Translations under genes and position numbers: made by a program
Notes under the pieces: model-generated
Databases searched by the model: none
Told to the model about the DNA's origin: nothing
Seen by the model: the letters and a program-made list of their open reading frames with translations, nothing else
In this document: positions 26,533 to 35,123 of the stretch, one piece after another
Position numbering within the stretch: position 1 is the stretch's first letter
Layout: the number at the start of each line of letters is the position of its first letter
Assembly: GCF_008831125.1 (NCBI RefSeq)
Contig: NZ_WBKA01000003.1
Coordinates: forward strand, 62,001-126,000
DNA: 64,000 nt
Source: Pseudoclavibacter caeni
GTDB lineage: Bacteria; Actinomycetota; Actinomycetes; Actinomycetales; Microbacteriaceae
Direction: 5' to 3'

Positions 26533-28395
26533 TTACTCCAGCTCCTTCACCGACGCCTGCTGCCAGGAGTAGCCGACGAGCTGCGCCTGGCCACCGGCGT
26601 CCTTGGGCACGCTGAACACGAGCATCGTGCTGTACGTGCGCTCCAGTCCCTTCTTCGTCTCCGACGCCCCGATCATCGCCGCGTCGAGCGCCGGCAGATC
26701 CTTGATCACCCCGTTCTCCTTCGCCGGGCGGACGTCCCACGTCTCGTCCAGACTGACGAAGACGAGCCCGTCGCCGTCCGCGGTGGCGAGGGCGATCGGC
26801 TCGGTCGCCCCGGCCGGATAGCTCACGTCGAGCTTCCCGTCCTCGCCGAGCTTGTCCCGCTGCTGCGTGACCTTCTCACGCCGGGTGGTGAGGAACTCGT
26901 CCGCGGTGAACTCGGTCGCGAATTGGCTCGAATCGCCGTTGAGCAGGATGTCGCTGTACCGGGTACCCGCCTGGCTCGCCGGGATGCTCAGCTGGTCGTC
27001 GCCGAGCATCGTGGTGCCGACCAGCTCGCTGGGCAGATCCGGCACACCGGCGAAGAGGTGGCTGATGATCGACACCACCTTGTAGTTCTCCCGCGGCGAG
27101 TCCTGGCGCAGCACCATCAGCCGCTTCGGCTGCCCCTCCGCCTGATCGTCCTCGACGGCCACCATCACGGTGCGCGGGAAGTCCGCCGAGGTCGGCGGCA
27201 GGAACACCGACATGGGCGACGAGACAACGCGATCCGGAAGGGTGGCTTCACCATACTTCGCCTTGATCGTGTAGGCGCCCTGCCGTGCGGAGAGCGCTTC
27301 GCCGGCGAAGCGGGTCGCCAGCAGGTCGCCGTCGAGCGAGGCGTCGGCCTGGTCGGCGACCTGCGCCACCTCGTCGAGGATCGTCTGGAAGTGCGCCTTG
27401 AGCACGGGCGTGGTCGACACTGTGTCGTCGGACGGCGCCGTCGCGCTCTCCGACTCGGTGTCGGACGCCCCGGAGGCGCAGCCGGTCACCGCGAGTGCCG
27501 AGGAGATGGCGACCGCGAGCAGCGCCGCCAGACGACCGGGGCGACGCATGCTGCGCGTGGACCGGCTCGAACGGGGCGACGCCTCCGGCCGGGACCGATC
27601 TGGATTGGCGAGGGCGGACCCCGCGGCGTCATCCGTCCCGGAGCCGCCCTGCCCCGGGGCATCGGCGTCACCGTCCGTCGTGTCGGCGGGACGCGGCGCC
27701 TCCGCGTCCTCCGCACCGGCCACGGACTCCCGCACGTCGACGGCCTCGGCGCCGCCCCGCCCCAGCCGCCGGCGCCGGTGCGAGCGACGTCGCGGCCCGC
27801 GCCGGTCGGCGAAGCGGTCGATGAGCAGCAGGACGAACCCGCCGAGCAGCAGCAGATAGCCGATCACCTGCAGCGGGCGCACCCACGGGGTGGGGTTGAT
27901 GTTCGGCCAGGTCACGGTCACGTCGGCGGGTGCGGGATGCGTCCCGTCGCTGGCGATGATCACCGAGGTGCTGGAGCTGGAGTCGACCTCCATGGTGAGC
28001 GTCCCGCTGCCGCTCTGCTCGGACGTCCACAGGTCGGAGCCCGCGGGATCCGGCACCGTCGCCTCGTCACCCGACGCGGACACGGTCAGGTCGCGGCCCT
28101 CGGTGCTCACCCGGTTGACCTGTGCGTCGGCCACCCAGGCGTCCACGTCGTCGGAGGGGCCGACCGCGGCGAAGGCACGGTCGGTGCCGCTGACGCGCAC
28201 CGTGGCCTTGCCGTCGTGCTGGTCGAGCACCGTGCCGTCGATCACGGTCAGCGGCGCGTCGGCGGAGCCCTGCTCGCTGATCGCCGGGGTCTCGATGATC
28301 TCCGACGGCGGACGCCAGATCGTCTGCTGCCCGAAGCCGATGATCAGCGCCAGCGCCGAGACGGCGAACATCACCACGGCGGTGTAGAAACGCAA
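26533..28395 (-). CDS. Composite membrane protein with an internal lipobox
   Basis: Unrecognised protein of 620 aa. A TTG start follows GGAGGG. Segment 1 is a transmembrane helix (about 4-22), an outside domain (23-172) rich in Thr/Val/Asp, and a second helix (175-193, GYLLLLGGFVLLLIDRF). A cytoplasmic Arg-rich then acidic low-complexity linker follows (194-282). From Met283 the sequence RRPGRLAALLAVAIS plus LAVTGC at 301-306 forms an ideal lipoprotein signal peptide, and the remaining 315 residues would be outside. It could be one four-part protein or two genes in one frame; a start at 27549 has no clear ribosome site. The C-terminal half resembles actinobacterial secreted proteins of unknown function. 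Confidence 0.6.
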   Translation of the reverse strand: MRFYTAVVMFAVSALALIIGFGQQTIWRPPSEIIETPAISEQGSADAPLTVIDGTVLDQHDGKATVRVSGTDRAFAAVGPSDDVDAWVADAQVNRVSTEGRDLTVSASGDEATVPDPAGSDLWTSEQSGSGTLTMEVDSSSSTSVIIASDGTHPAPADVTVTWPNINPTPWVRPLQVIGYLLLLGGFVLLLIDRFADRRGPRRRSHRRRRLGRGGAEAVDVRESVAGAEDAEAPRPADTTDGDADAPGQGGSGTDDAAGSALANPDRSRPEASPRSSRSTRSMRRPGRLAALLAVAISSALAVTGCASGASDTESESATAPSDDTVSTTPVLKAHFQTILDEVAQVADQADASLDGDLLATRFAGEALSARQGAYTIKAKYGEATLPDRVVSSPMSVFLPPTSADFPRTVMVAVEDDQAEGQPKRLMVLRQDSPRENYKVVSIISHLFAGVPDLPSELVGTTMLGDDQLSIPASQAGTRYSDILLNGDSSQFATEFTADEFLTTRREKVTQQRDKLGEDGKLDVSYPAGATEPIALATADGDGLVFVSLDETWDVRPAKENGVIKDLPALDAAMIGASETKKGLERTYSTMLVFSVPKDAGGQAQLVGYSWQQASVKELE

Positions 28396-28461
28396 GATTG
28401 GGGCCCTCCAGTTCTTCCCATAAGACCCTAGAGCATCGCGACGCGGATGCGGAAACCGCGA

Positions 28462-28575
28462 CGGGCGCCCTCCGCGCGCCCGCAGCGGGTCGCTCCCGCG
28501 GGGTGTCGGTCGTGACGGGCTTCGGGCGCCCTCCGCGCGCCCGCAGCGGGTCGACTTCACATCCGGGGTGTCGGT
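28462..28575. repeat. Tandem duplication of about 61-65 bp in a divergent promoter region
   Basis: A 31-bp identical segment occurs at 28462-28492 and 28523-28553. A second identical segment, CGGGGTGTCGGT, occurs at 28499-28510 and 28564-28575. Each 31-bp copy contains CGGGCGC and its complement GCGCCCG, separated by 7 nt, which can form a 7-bp hairpin. The second short segment ends on the -10 box of the AI-2E gene. Confidence 0.85.
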
Positions 28576-28580
28576 ACGCT
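28575..28580 (+). promoter_or_regulatory. Candidate -10 box of the AI-2E permease gene
   Basis: TACGCT, with a predicted leader of about 44 nt that includes GGAGGG before the ATG at 28631. The same TACGCT hexamer precedes hisN and the GCS2 ligase gene. Confidence 0.4.
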
Positions 28581-28630
28581 GAGAGCGGTCGCGCGACGGC
28601 ACCCGCCCGTGACCGGAGGGATTGAGGAAC

Positions 28631-29872
28631 ATGCTGCCCGATGACACCGCATCACCCAGGCCGTCCGACGCCTCGTCGGCGGCCACGGCACCGATCCCGG
28701 ACGTCGATCAGGTGCCCGAACCGACACGCCCCGCCTCCGCCGCGCCCGAGGCCCCACCCGCCGACGCGCAGCCACGCAGCGGACCGCGCCGACTCAACCT
28801 GGCACTGAGCTCCGACAACAGCTTCGTGATCGGCCTGATCGGCACCCTCGGCGTGCTCACCGCCCTCCTCATCGGCGGGATGATCTCCAGCAGCGCGCTC
28901 ATCATCACCTACATCGGCGCGGCGCTGTTCCTCGCACTGGGGCTCGACCCGATCGTCCGCGCGCTGATGCGGATGCACCTGCCCCGGGGACTCGCCGTGC
29001 TGGTCGTGTTCCTGGTGTTCGTCGGCGTCATCGTGGGTGTGGTCTTCCTGATGATCCCCGCGATCAACCAGCAGGTCGAGGACGCCGTGGCCAACGCCCC
29101 GGTGCTCGCCGACGTGATCTCCCACCAGGAATGGTTCCAGCAGGTCAACGAGCAGCTCGGCGGCAGCATGACCGCCTGGCTGGACAGCGCGCAGACGTAC
29201 ATCTCGAACCCCTCGAACGTGCTGCAGCTGGCCGGCGGGCTGATGAGCTTCGGCGCCGGTGTGACCACCGCGCTCTCCGCGACGGTGATCATCGTCGTGC
29301 TCACGCTGTACTTCATGGTGTCGCTGCAGGGGCTCAAGCGTGGGCTGATCTCGCTGATGCCCGCCTCGAAGCGCGTGCGCGCCACCCGGCTGAGCAACCG
29401 GGTGTTCGAGAACGTCGGCAAGTACGTGGTGTCGCAGACGATCATCGCGCTGATCAACGCCGTGTGCGCGTACATCGCGATGTCGATCCTCGGCGTACGG
29501 TTCCGCGAGGTGCTCGCGGTGGTGATCTTCCTGCTCGCGCTGCTGCCCCTGGTCGGCTCGCTGTCGGCCGCGACACTCACGACGCTCATGACCGTGGTCA
29601 CCCAGGTGCTCGCCGACCCCACGGACATCAACCTGTGGCCGGCGCTGTTCATCCTCGTCTACTACCTCGTGTACATGCAGATCGAGGCATACGTGCTCAC
29701 GCCGCGCATCGTCAACCGGGCCGTGCCCATCCCGGGAGTCGTCGTGGTGATCGCCGCGCTCCTCGGCGGGTCACTGCTGGGTGTGTTCGGCGCGCTGCTG
29801 TCGATCCCGACCGCTGCATCCGTCATCCTGCTCATCCAGGAGATCTGGATCCCCCGGCAGGATCAGCGCTAG
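28631..29872 (+). CDS. AI-2E family transporter (TqsA/PerM-like)
   Basis: Polytopic membrane protein of 413 aa. An Ala/Pro-rich cytoplasmic N-terminus of about 60 residues is followed by eight or so hydrophobic segments, for example FVIGLIGTLGVLTALLIGG, ALIITYIGAALFLALGL, GLAVLVVFLVFVGVIVGVVF and VLAVVIFLLALLPLVG. The family signature region (QIEAYVLTPRIVNRAVPIP) is near the C-terminus. Members export or exchange small solutes, and autoinducer transport is proven only for some. I prefer the ATG at 28631 over a TTG at 28622 because GGAGGG is then 10 nt upstream. Confidence 0.88.
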   Translation: MLPDDTASPRPSDASSAATAPIPDVDQVPEPTRPASAAPEAPPADAQPRSGPRRLNLALSSDNSFVIGLIGTLGVLTALLIGGMISSSALIITYIGAALFLALGLDPIVRALMRMHLPRGLAVLVVFLVFVGVIVGVVFLMIPAINQQVEDAVANAPVLADVISHQEWFQQVNEQLGGSMTAWLDSAQTYISNPSNVLQLAGGLMSFGAGVTTALSATVIIVVLTLYFMVSLQGLKRGLISLMPASKRVRATRLSNRVFENVGKYVVSQTIIALINAVCAYIAMSILGVRFREVLAVVIFLLALLPLVGSLSAATLTTLMTVVTQVLADPTDINLWPALFILVYYLVYMQIEAYVLTPRIVNRAVPIPGVVVVIAALLGGSLLGVFGALLSIPTAASVILLIQEIWIPRQDQR

Positions 29873-29966
29873 CCGCGCGTCACCCGCCGACTGCCCGGGC
29901 GTCCCCCCGACCCACGAGATACGGGATGCGGTCACCGGGCACCGGCACACGGGCCGTCCGCGGTGG

Positions 29967-30686
29967 TCACCCCTCGGGGACGGGCCACTCGGTCGGCAGC
30001 GGCAGCGCCTGCGGCCGCACGGCGCGCACGATCTCGGTGAGCGCCTCCCGTGTCTGCCGCTCCCCCACCCACAGGTGTCGACACCCGGGCATGGCGATGA
30101 CGCGGGCCTCAGGCACGACCGCGAACCGGCGGCGAGCCTCGTCGGGGCGGAGGAAGTCGTCGAGCTCGGGCACGAGCACCACGAGCGGACGGCCGCTGCC
30201 GTGCCAGCGCGCCAGCTGGGCCTCGGTGGTGCGGTGCAGCGGTGGAGACAACAGGATGGCACCGTCGGCGGGATGGTCCAGCCCGTACTCCAGCACGAGC
30301 TCCGTGCCGAAGGACCAGCCGACCTGCCAGGGATGCGGCAGCGCCCGCTCCGCCACGAAGTCCATGGCCGCGGCGAGGTCGAGGCGTTCGCCCACCCCGC
30401 CGTCGAACGCGCCCTCGCTCGTGCCGCGCGGACTCGACGTGCCGCGGGTGTTGAAGCGCAGCACGGCCAGATCGGCCAGTGCGGGCAGTCGCCAGGCCGC
30501 CTTGCGCAGCAGGTGGGAGTCCATGAAACCGCCCTGCGTGGGCAGCGGATGGAACGTGACGAGCGTCGCCACCAGAGGACGTCTCTCGGGCAGGGCGAGC
30601 TCGCCGACGAGCGCGAGCCCGTCAGCAGTGTGCAGCGTCACGTCCTCGGCCCGCCGTGGCAGGCGGGTGTTCGCGCGGATCTCCAT
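29967..30686 (-). CDS. Alpha/beta hydrolase
   Basis: Serine hydrolase-fold protein of 239 aa. The nucleophile elbow is GWSFGTE at about residues 122-128, the oxyanion region TFHPLPTQGG is near 44, and a candidate catalytic His is in GCRHLWVG near 205. An acidic residue in PELDDFLRP could complete the triad. It resembles small dienelactone-hydrolase-like or KANL3-type hydrolases. No signal peptide, so it is cytosolic. It starts 9 nt after the stop of the secreted SLT-like gene and is probably cotranscribed with it. The substrate is unknown. Confidence 0.8.
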   Translation of the reverse strand: MEIRANTRLPRRAEDVTLHTADGLALVGELALPERRPLVATLVTFHPLPTQGGFMDSHLLRKAAWRLPALADLAVLRFNTRGTSSPRGTSEGAFDGGVGERLDLAAAMDFVAERALPHPWQVGWSFGTELVLEYGLDHPADGAILLSPPLHRTTEAQLARWHGSGRPLVVLVPELDDFLRPDEARRRFAVVPEARVIAMPGCRHLWVGERQTREALTEIVRAVRPQALPLPTEWPVPEG

Positions 30687-30695
30687 CGCGGTCGG

Positions 30696-31328
30696 TCAGT
30701 ACCAGCCCGTCGACTGCGAGTGCGTCCAGGCGCCGCACGGGGTGCTGTAGCGCCCGGCGATGTAGCCGAGGCCCCAGGTGATCTGGGTGGCCGCGTTCGT
30801 CTGCCAGTCCGCGCCGGCCGAGGCCATCTTGCTGCCCGGCAGCGCCTGCGGGATGCCGTACGCGCCCGAGCTGGCGTTCGCGGCGTTCACCCGCCAGCCG
30901 GACTCCTTGTTCCAGAGACTGACGAGACAGGCGAACTGGTCGGCTCCCCAGCCGCGCGCCTGCACCTGCTCCCAGGCGACCGCCTGCGCCCCGGTGGGGT
31001 TCGCAACGACGGCGGGGGCCGGCGTCGCGCCGGCGGTCGCGGCCGCCCCGGAGGTGTCGGCATCAGTGGTGGACACGGCGACCGGGACGGGCGTGTCCGC
31101 GCTCACGAGCGCGTCGCCCTGCGCCGCCTGCACGGCGACCGCGGTCTGCGCGACCTGCAGCAGCTGCGGGCTCGGCGGCTGCTGGGTCTGCTCGCTGACC
31201 TGCTCTGTGATCTGCGCGACCTCGTCGGCGTAGGCCGTGTTCGCGCCGCCCACCGCCACGAAGAGCAGGGCGCCGGCGGCGCCCACGCTCGACAACTGGA
31301 CGAACCGAGGCCAGATGTGAACGCTCAT
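30696..31328 (-). CDS. Secreted lytic-transglycosylase-like protein
   Basis: Cell-wall lytic enzyme of 210 aa. An N-terminal signal peptide (about 1-34, LSSVGAAGALLFVAVGGANTAYA) is followed by an Ala/Thr/Val-rich linker. The C-terminal domain begins FACLVSLWNKESGW, where Glu in NKESGW is the catalytic acid of soluble lytic transglycosylase folds. ASSGAYGIPQALPGSKM and WGLGYIAGRYSTPCGAWTH complete the fold, with a probable disulfide between two Cys. The ATG overlaps the stop of the Rpf-like gene by 4 nt, so the two muralytic proteins are made together. Confidence 0.86.
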   Translation of the reverse strand: MSVHIWPRFVQLSSVGAAGALLFVAVGGANTAYADEVAQITEQVSEQTQQPPSPQLLQVAQTAVAVQAAQGDALVSADTPVPVAVSTTDADTSGAAATAGATPAPAVVANPTGAQAVAWEQVQARGWGADQFACLVSLWNKESGWRVNAANASSGAYGIPQALPGSKMASAGADWQTNAATQITWGLGYIAGRYSTPCGAWTHSQSTGWY

Positions 31329-31927
31329 CGCAGTCCCAGCTTCCTGCTGCAGGCAGGCCACTGCCCCCAGCCGCTCGTCGTCTGCAGACTCTGTGCGACG
31401 GCGATCTGCTGCTCGCGCGTCGCATCCGCCGCGGTGGCGCCGTACGCGCCGCCGCCCATCGCCTGCCAGGTGCTGTTGGTGAACTGGAGGCCGCCGGAGA
31501 AGCTGCCTCCGCGGATGCTCCAGTCGCCCCCGGACTCGCACTGCGCGAGCCGATCCCAGACCGAGCCATCGGCGACGGCCGCGACGGCGCCCGTCGTCGG
31601 CTCGGCTGGCTCGGCGGTCTGGGCGCCCTGCTCCGCCTGGCTCGACGCGTCGACGCGGACGACAGGCACGACCGGGGTCTCCGCCCCGACCGGCTCGTCC
31701 GTCATCGTCATCGCGGTCGCCGTCGCGCTGAGCCCGACCGTCGTCTGGCCGGGAAGGGACTGCCGCCCGAGCGAGGTGGCCGGCGTCTGGGTCACGGCGA
31801 CAACACGGCCGTCATCGGCCTGGGCGTCCGAGCCGTCCAGGGCGGTGGCGCTGTGGGCCCCGGCGCTCACCACGGTGAAGGCGACGGCACCGGCGAGCAG
31901 GACTGCTGGGGTCTTCAGGAATGCCAT
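31325..31927 (-). CDS. Resuscitation-promoting-factor-like muralytic protein
   Basis: Secreted protein of 200 aa. Signal peptide at about 1-30 (LKTPAVLLAGAVAFTVVSAGAHSATA), then a Ser/Thr/Ala-rich spacer. The C-terminal Rpf/transglycosylase-like domain starts GSVWDRLAQCESGGDW (catalytic Glu in CESGG) and continues FSGGLQFTNSTWQAMGG and GWGQWPACSRKLGL, with two conserved Cys. Rpf proteins cleave peptidoglycan and stimulate growth of dormant actinobacteria. It lacks a LysM or G5 anchor, so it probably diffuses or binds weakly. A TAGACT -10 box lies 10 nt upstream of the ATG. Confidence 0.9.
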   Translation of the reverse strand: MAFLKTPAVLLAGAVAFTVVSAGAHSATALDGSDAQADDGRVVAVTQTPATSLGRQSLPGQTTVGLSATATAMTMTDEPVGAETPVVPVVRVDASSQAEQGAQTAEPAEPTTGAVAAVADGSVWDRLAQCESGGDWSIRGGSFSGGLQFTNSTWQAMGGGAYGATAADATREQQIAVAQSLQTTSGWGQWPACSRKLGLR

Positions 31928-31937
31928 ATCGAACGAG

Positions 31938-31943
31938 AGTCTA
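31938..31943 (-). promoter_or_regulatory. -10 box of the rpf-like operon
   Basis: TAGACT on the minus strand (AGTCTA on plus) with 10 nt to the ATG, giving a leader of only 3-4 nt. No ydaO/c-di-AMP riboswitch, often found before actinobacterial rpf genes, is recognisable upstream. Confidence 0.45.
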
Positions 31944-32118
31944 CCGGAAAGCGTGCCGAGACTCGAACCCGCGACACCGTGCGGGCGGACGCCGCATACG
32001 CTGGCTCGACTTCTGGGGGCGAACAGAGCGGCTGCTGCCACGGGGCCCGGGTCGGACCCCGGCCAGGCATCGCGACGGCTGCATCCCCCGTGCGGAGAAC
32101 GCGGCACTCGGCCACGAA

Positions 32119-32661
32119 TCACCCCACCGCGAGCATGATCTCGACCGTGCGGTCGAGCAGGGCGTCGACCTGACGCTCCGAGTAGCCGTTCCCCTGACGG
32201 GCGAACACGGCGTCGCGCACCTCCTCGATCGCCAGCGGTTCGCCGGTGCGAAAGTAGGCGACGATGCGGTCGCCCAGACGATCCACCTGGTGACGGTTGT
32301 ACCCGACGCCGAAGATCCCGGCCCGCCGGAACCGATGTCCCTCCTGCCGCAGCAGCCGTGCGACGACGACCCGAGCCTGGTCGCGGGCGAGCTCCTGCCA
32401 TTCCCCCTCGCCCATGGCGGCGATCGCCTCGTCGCGCTCGCGCATGGCGAAGGCTTCCTCCAGCCGGTCGAGCGCCGCGTCGACGGCCTTGGGGTCATAG
32501 CCCTCGCGGACCAGGTCGAACGCCGCGGTGCGCACGGTCTCGGCGGTGATATCCCCCCCACCGGTGTCATACGCCACTCGAGCGCGCTCGAGCAGGTCGT
32601 CGACCTGGTCGATGTCGTACCCGCGCCGCCGCTTCGGAACTCGTTCGAAAACCGTCATCAC
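32119..32661 (-). CDS. DivIVA-domain protein
   Basis: Protein of 180 aa with repeated short motifs of the DivIVA type: FERVPKRRRGYDIDQVDDLL near the start and FGVGYNRHQVDRLGDRI mid-protein, each a (G)Y-x-x-xQVD pattern, plus EGYDPKAVDAALDRLEEAF and GYSERQVDALLDRTVEIM. Four such G/Y-xx-xVD units suggest tandem DivIVA-like helical modules. It may bind curved membrane at poles or septa, but the exact role is unknown. A CAGAAT box 6 nt before the GTG at 32661 favours a leaderless GTG start; an ATG one codon on is the alternative. Confidence 0.7.
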   Translation of the reverse strand: MMTVFERVPKRRRGYDIDQVDDLLERARVAYDTGGGDITAETVRTAAFDLVREGYDPKAVDAALDRLEEAFAMRERDEAIAAMGEGEWQELARDQARVVVARLLRQEGHRFRRAGIFGVGYNRHQVDRLGDRIVAYFRTGEPLAIEEVRDAVFARQGNGYSERQVDALLDRTVEIMLAVG

Positions 32662-32692
32662 ACCCCCATTCTGCCAGACCGCGCGTGCACGC

Positions 32693-33601
32693 TCACACGA
32701 GCGCCACTCCGGCCCACCACGCGATCAGCAGGGCCAGTGGCACGGAGGGGACGACGGCGTCCAGTCGGTCCATCACCCCACCGTGCCCCGGGATCCACCG
32801 GCTCATGTCCTTCACCCCGAGCCAGCGCTTGATAGTGGACTCGACCAGATCACCCGTGGTCGCGGTGATCGTGGTCAGCGGCCCGAGCACGAGACCCCAC
32901 CACCACGGTGCCCCGGTCAGCAGCGGCACCGAGATGCAGGCCGCGATCGTCGAGCTGACCAGCGCACCGAGCTGTCCCTCCCAAGTCTTCTTGGGACTGA
33001 TCCGGGGAGCCAGCGGGTGACGCCCCACCAGCACGCCGAGCGCGTATGCACCGGTGTCGTTCGACACGACGGAGATGAGCACCACGAGCAGCCAGGCCAG
33101 ACCGTCCGGCAACGTGACGGTGAGTCCGACCGTGCCGAGGCAGCCCCCGACGACCAGGATGATGAGCGCCGACCACAGGGCACCCGGGCCCACCGGCGCC
33201 CCCCGCAGACGGCTGACGACCGCTCCGGCGAGCGCGCCGAGGAGGACGACCGCCACGAGCACGAAGAGCAGGGCCATCCCTCCCGCCCACCAGGCGACGC
33301 CGGGCAGCACCCCGGCGAGGATGCCGGTGAGCACGGCGGAGGGCCGCAGTCCCCGGTTCGCGAGGGCATGCGCGATCTCCGCCGCGGCGACACCCGTGAC
33401 GAGCATGGCCAAGACGACGAAGGCCTCGGTGGAGATGAGGATCGCCCCGAGGACGATCGCCCCGAGCAGGAGCCCCATGCCGATCGCGAGCGGCAGGTTG
33501 CGCCCCGCACGCTGCTCGAGCTGCTCGTTGGCCTGTTCGACCTGATCGATCAGCTGCCGCACCTGCTGGTGCCGCTCGTCCGCTCGCCTCCGCTTCACCA
33601 T
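32693..33601 (-). CDS. cdsA: Phosphatidate cytidylyltransferase
   Basis: CDP-diacylglycerol synthase, 302 aa, at the entry to phospholipid synthesis. After an N-terminal charged coiled segment (ERHQQVRQLIDQVEQANEQL), about eight transmembrane helices follow. The family signature is split: SPKKTWEGQLG near residue 210 and DLVESTIKRWLGVKDMSRW plus PGHGGVMDRLDA near 255-285. Family knowledge places the catalytic metal site in this last motif. GGAGG lies upstream of the ATG. Gene order pyrH-frr-cdsA is conserved in bacteria, with short spacers suggesting one operon. Confidence 0.95.
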   Translation of the reverse strand: MVKRRRADERHQQVRQLIDQVEQANEQLEQRAGRNLPLAIGMGLLLGAIVLGAILISTEAFVVLAMLVTGVAAAEIAHALANRGLRPSAVLTGILAGVLPGVAWWAGGMALLFVLVAVVLLGALAGAVVSRLRGAPVGPGALWSALIILVVGGCLGTVGLTVTLPDGLAWLLVVLISVVSNDTGAYALGVLVGRHPLAPRISPKKTWEGQLGALVSSTIAACISVPLLTGAPWWWGLVLGPLTTITATTGDLVESTIKRWLGVKDMSRWIPGHGGVMDRLDAVVPSVPLALLIAWWAGVALV

Positions 33602-33620
33602 GTCGTCGCCTCCGCCCCCC

Positions 33621-34175
33621 TCAGACCTCGAGGAGCTCGCTCTCCTTGCGCTTCAGCGAGGCGTCGATCTGCTCGACGTGCTCCTTGGTGAGCGCGTCGA
33701 TCTCCTTCTCACCGCGAGCGATCTCGTCGTCGCCGATCTCCCCCTTGAGAGCGTCGAAGTCGTCGTTGGCCTTCCGCCGCAGACTGCGCACGACCACCCG
33801 GGCCTCCTCGGCCTTCTGCCGGACGAGCCGCACATACTCGTGTCGCCGCTCCTCGGTCAGCTCGGGCAGGGTGACACGGATGACGTCGCCGTCGTTGGTC
33901 GGGTTGACCCCGAGGTTGGGCTGATCGCGGATCGCCTTCTCGATCTCATGCAGCGCCGATTTGTCATACGGGGAGATCAGCAGCGTGCGCGCCTCGATGT
34001 TCTGAACCGAGGCCAGCTGATTGAGGGGGGTCGGTGTGCCGTAATACTCGACCGGAATGTTCTGGAAGAGCGCGGGGTTCGCCCGGCCCGTGCGCACCTG
34101 AGCGAACTCGTCACGGGCGACCTCCACAGCCTTCGCCATCCGCTGATGGGTCTCATCGATGATGTCCTTGATCAT
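33621..34175 (-). CDS. frr: Ribosome recycling factor
   Basis: Splits post-termination ribosomes with EF-G, 184 aa, the normal length. It starts [20 protein letters not shown] and contains [19 protein letters not shown], the conserved tip of the three-helix domain, then the long C-terminal helix ([22 protein letters not shown]). The ATG at 34175 has GAGAG upstream. It lies between pyrH and cdsA on the same strand. Confidence 0.97.
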   Translation of the reverse strand: MIKDIIDETHQRMAKAVEVARDEFAQVRTGRANPALFQNIPVEYYGTPTPLNQLASVQNIEARTLLISPYDKSALHEIEKAIRDQPNLGVNPTNDGDVIRVTLPELTEERRHEYVRLVRQKAEEARVVVRSLRRKANDDFDALKGEIGDDEIARGEKEIDALTKEHVEQIDASLKRKESELLEV

Positions 34176-34233
34176 TTCTCTCTCCTTGCAGCGGGGTGGT
34201 CCGGCGCCGGCTGACGCCCGCGCCTCGACCGGG

Positions 34234-34950
34234 TCAGACCTCGGCGCGCACCCGGGTGCCGATGTCGGCCCCGAGGATCGCGCGGGCGATGTTCTCCTTG
34301 TCATCCATGCCGAACACCCGCATCGGCATGGCGTTGTCCATGCACAGACTGAACGCGGTGGAGTCGACGACCTTCAGACCGCGGACGAGCGCATCGTTGT
34401 AGGTGATCGCGTCGATTCGCTCAGCCGTCGGGTCAACCTTCGGGTCGGCCGTGTACACGCCATCGACCCCGTTCTTCGCGAACAGCACCTCGTCGCAGCG
34501 GATCTCCAGCGCGCGCTGGGCGGAGACGGTGTCGGTCGAGAAGTACGGCAGCCCCGCCCCGGCCCCGAAGACGACGACGCGGCCCTTCTCGAGGTGGCGG
34601 ATGGCGCGCAGCGGGATGTAGGACTCGGCGACCTGGGTCATCTGGATGGCCGACTGCACCCGGGTGTCCACCCCCGCCTGCTGCAGGAAGTCCTGCAACG
34701 CCAGGGCGTTCATCATGGTGCCGAGCATGCCCATGTAGTCGGCCCGGGCGCGGTCCATGCCGCTGCGGGAGAGCTCGGCGCCCCGGAAGAAGTTGCCACC
34801 GCCGACGACGATGGCGACCTCGACCGTGCGCGAGGCGATCGCGATCTGCCGGGCGATGGCCGAGACCACGTCGGGGTTCACTCCGAGCGAGCCGCCGCCG
34901 AAGGCCTCTCCGGAGAGTTTGAGCAGCACTCTGCGACGTCGTTCGATCAC
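34234..34950 (-). CDS. pyrH: UMP kinase
   Basis: Phosphorylates UMP to UDP, 238 aa, of the amino-acid-kinase fold. Motifs: [13 protein letters not shown] near the start (ATP binding), [13 protein letters not shown] and [21 protein letters not shown]. It ends [16 protein letters not shown]. Two tandem GTG codons (34953 and 34950) follow AAAGGAG; the second has the better spacing and is used here. It is first of the pyrH-frr-cdsA group and separated from tsf by a strong hairpin. Confidence 0.96.
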   Translation of the reverse strand: MIERRRRVLLKLSGEAFGGGSLGVNPDVVSAIARQIAIASRTVEVAIVVGGGNFFRGAELSRSGMDRARADYMGMLGTMMNALALQDFLQQAGVDTRVQSAIQMTQVAESYIPLRAIRHLEKGRVVVFGAGAGLPYFSTDTVSAQRALEIRCDEVLFAKNGVDGVYTADPKVDPTAERIDAITYNDALVRGLKVVDSTAFSLCMDNAMPMRVFGMDDKENIARAILGADIGTRVRAEV

Positions 34951-35086
34951 CACGCACTCCTTTCGCGGGCCGGGGTCGGCCCGAGGTCGTCGTTCACGCG
35001 CCGGACGGCGTGCGGACTGGTACATCGGCCCGAGGCCGAACGGACATGCTCCGTGCGCACACCGGTCTCAGACGCGCGGAGCACGA

Positions 35087-35117
35087 CGGTGGCCCGGTCG
35101 GATCGACCGGGCCACCG
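35087..35117 (-). terminator. Terminator hairpin after tsf
   Basis: Arms of 14 bp at 35087-35100 and 35104-35117 are perfectly complementary with a 3-nt loop. It begins about 7 nt beyond the tsf stop on the minus strand. It separates rpsB-tsf from pyrH-frr-cdsA. Confidence 0.8.
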
Positions 35118-35123
35118 CGGTGA

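Noticed and set aside
31951-31975. tRNA T-arm-like stretch on the minus strand (GCGGGTTCGAGTCTCGG)
   Set aside because: Four of five T-stem pairs and a TTCGAGT loop look tRNA-like, but no matching acceptor half, D-arm or anticodon arm can be found in the 70 nt upstream, so it is at most a fragment or chance.
31928-32118. ydaO/c-di-AMP riboswitch before the rpf-like gene
   Set aside because: Such riboswitches often precede actinobacterial rpf genes, but the conserved ydaO blocks are not recognisable and the -10 box lies too close to the ATG to leave room for a leader.
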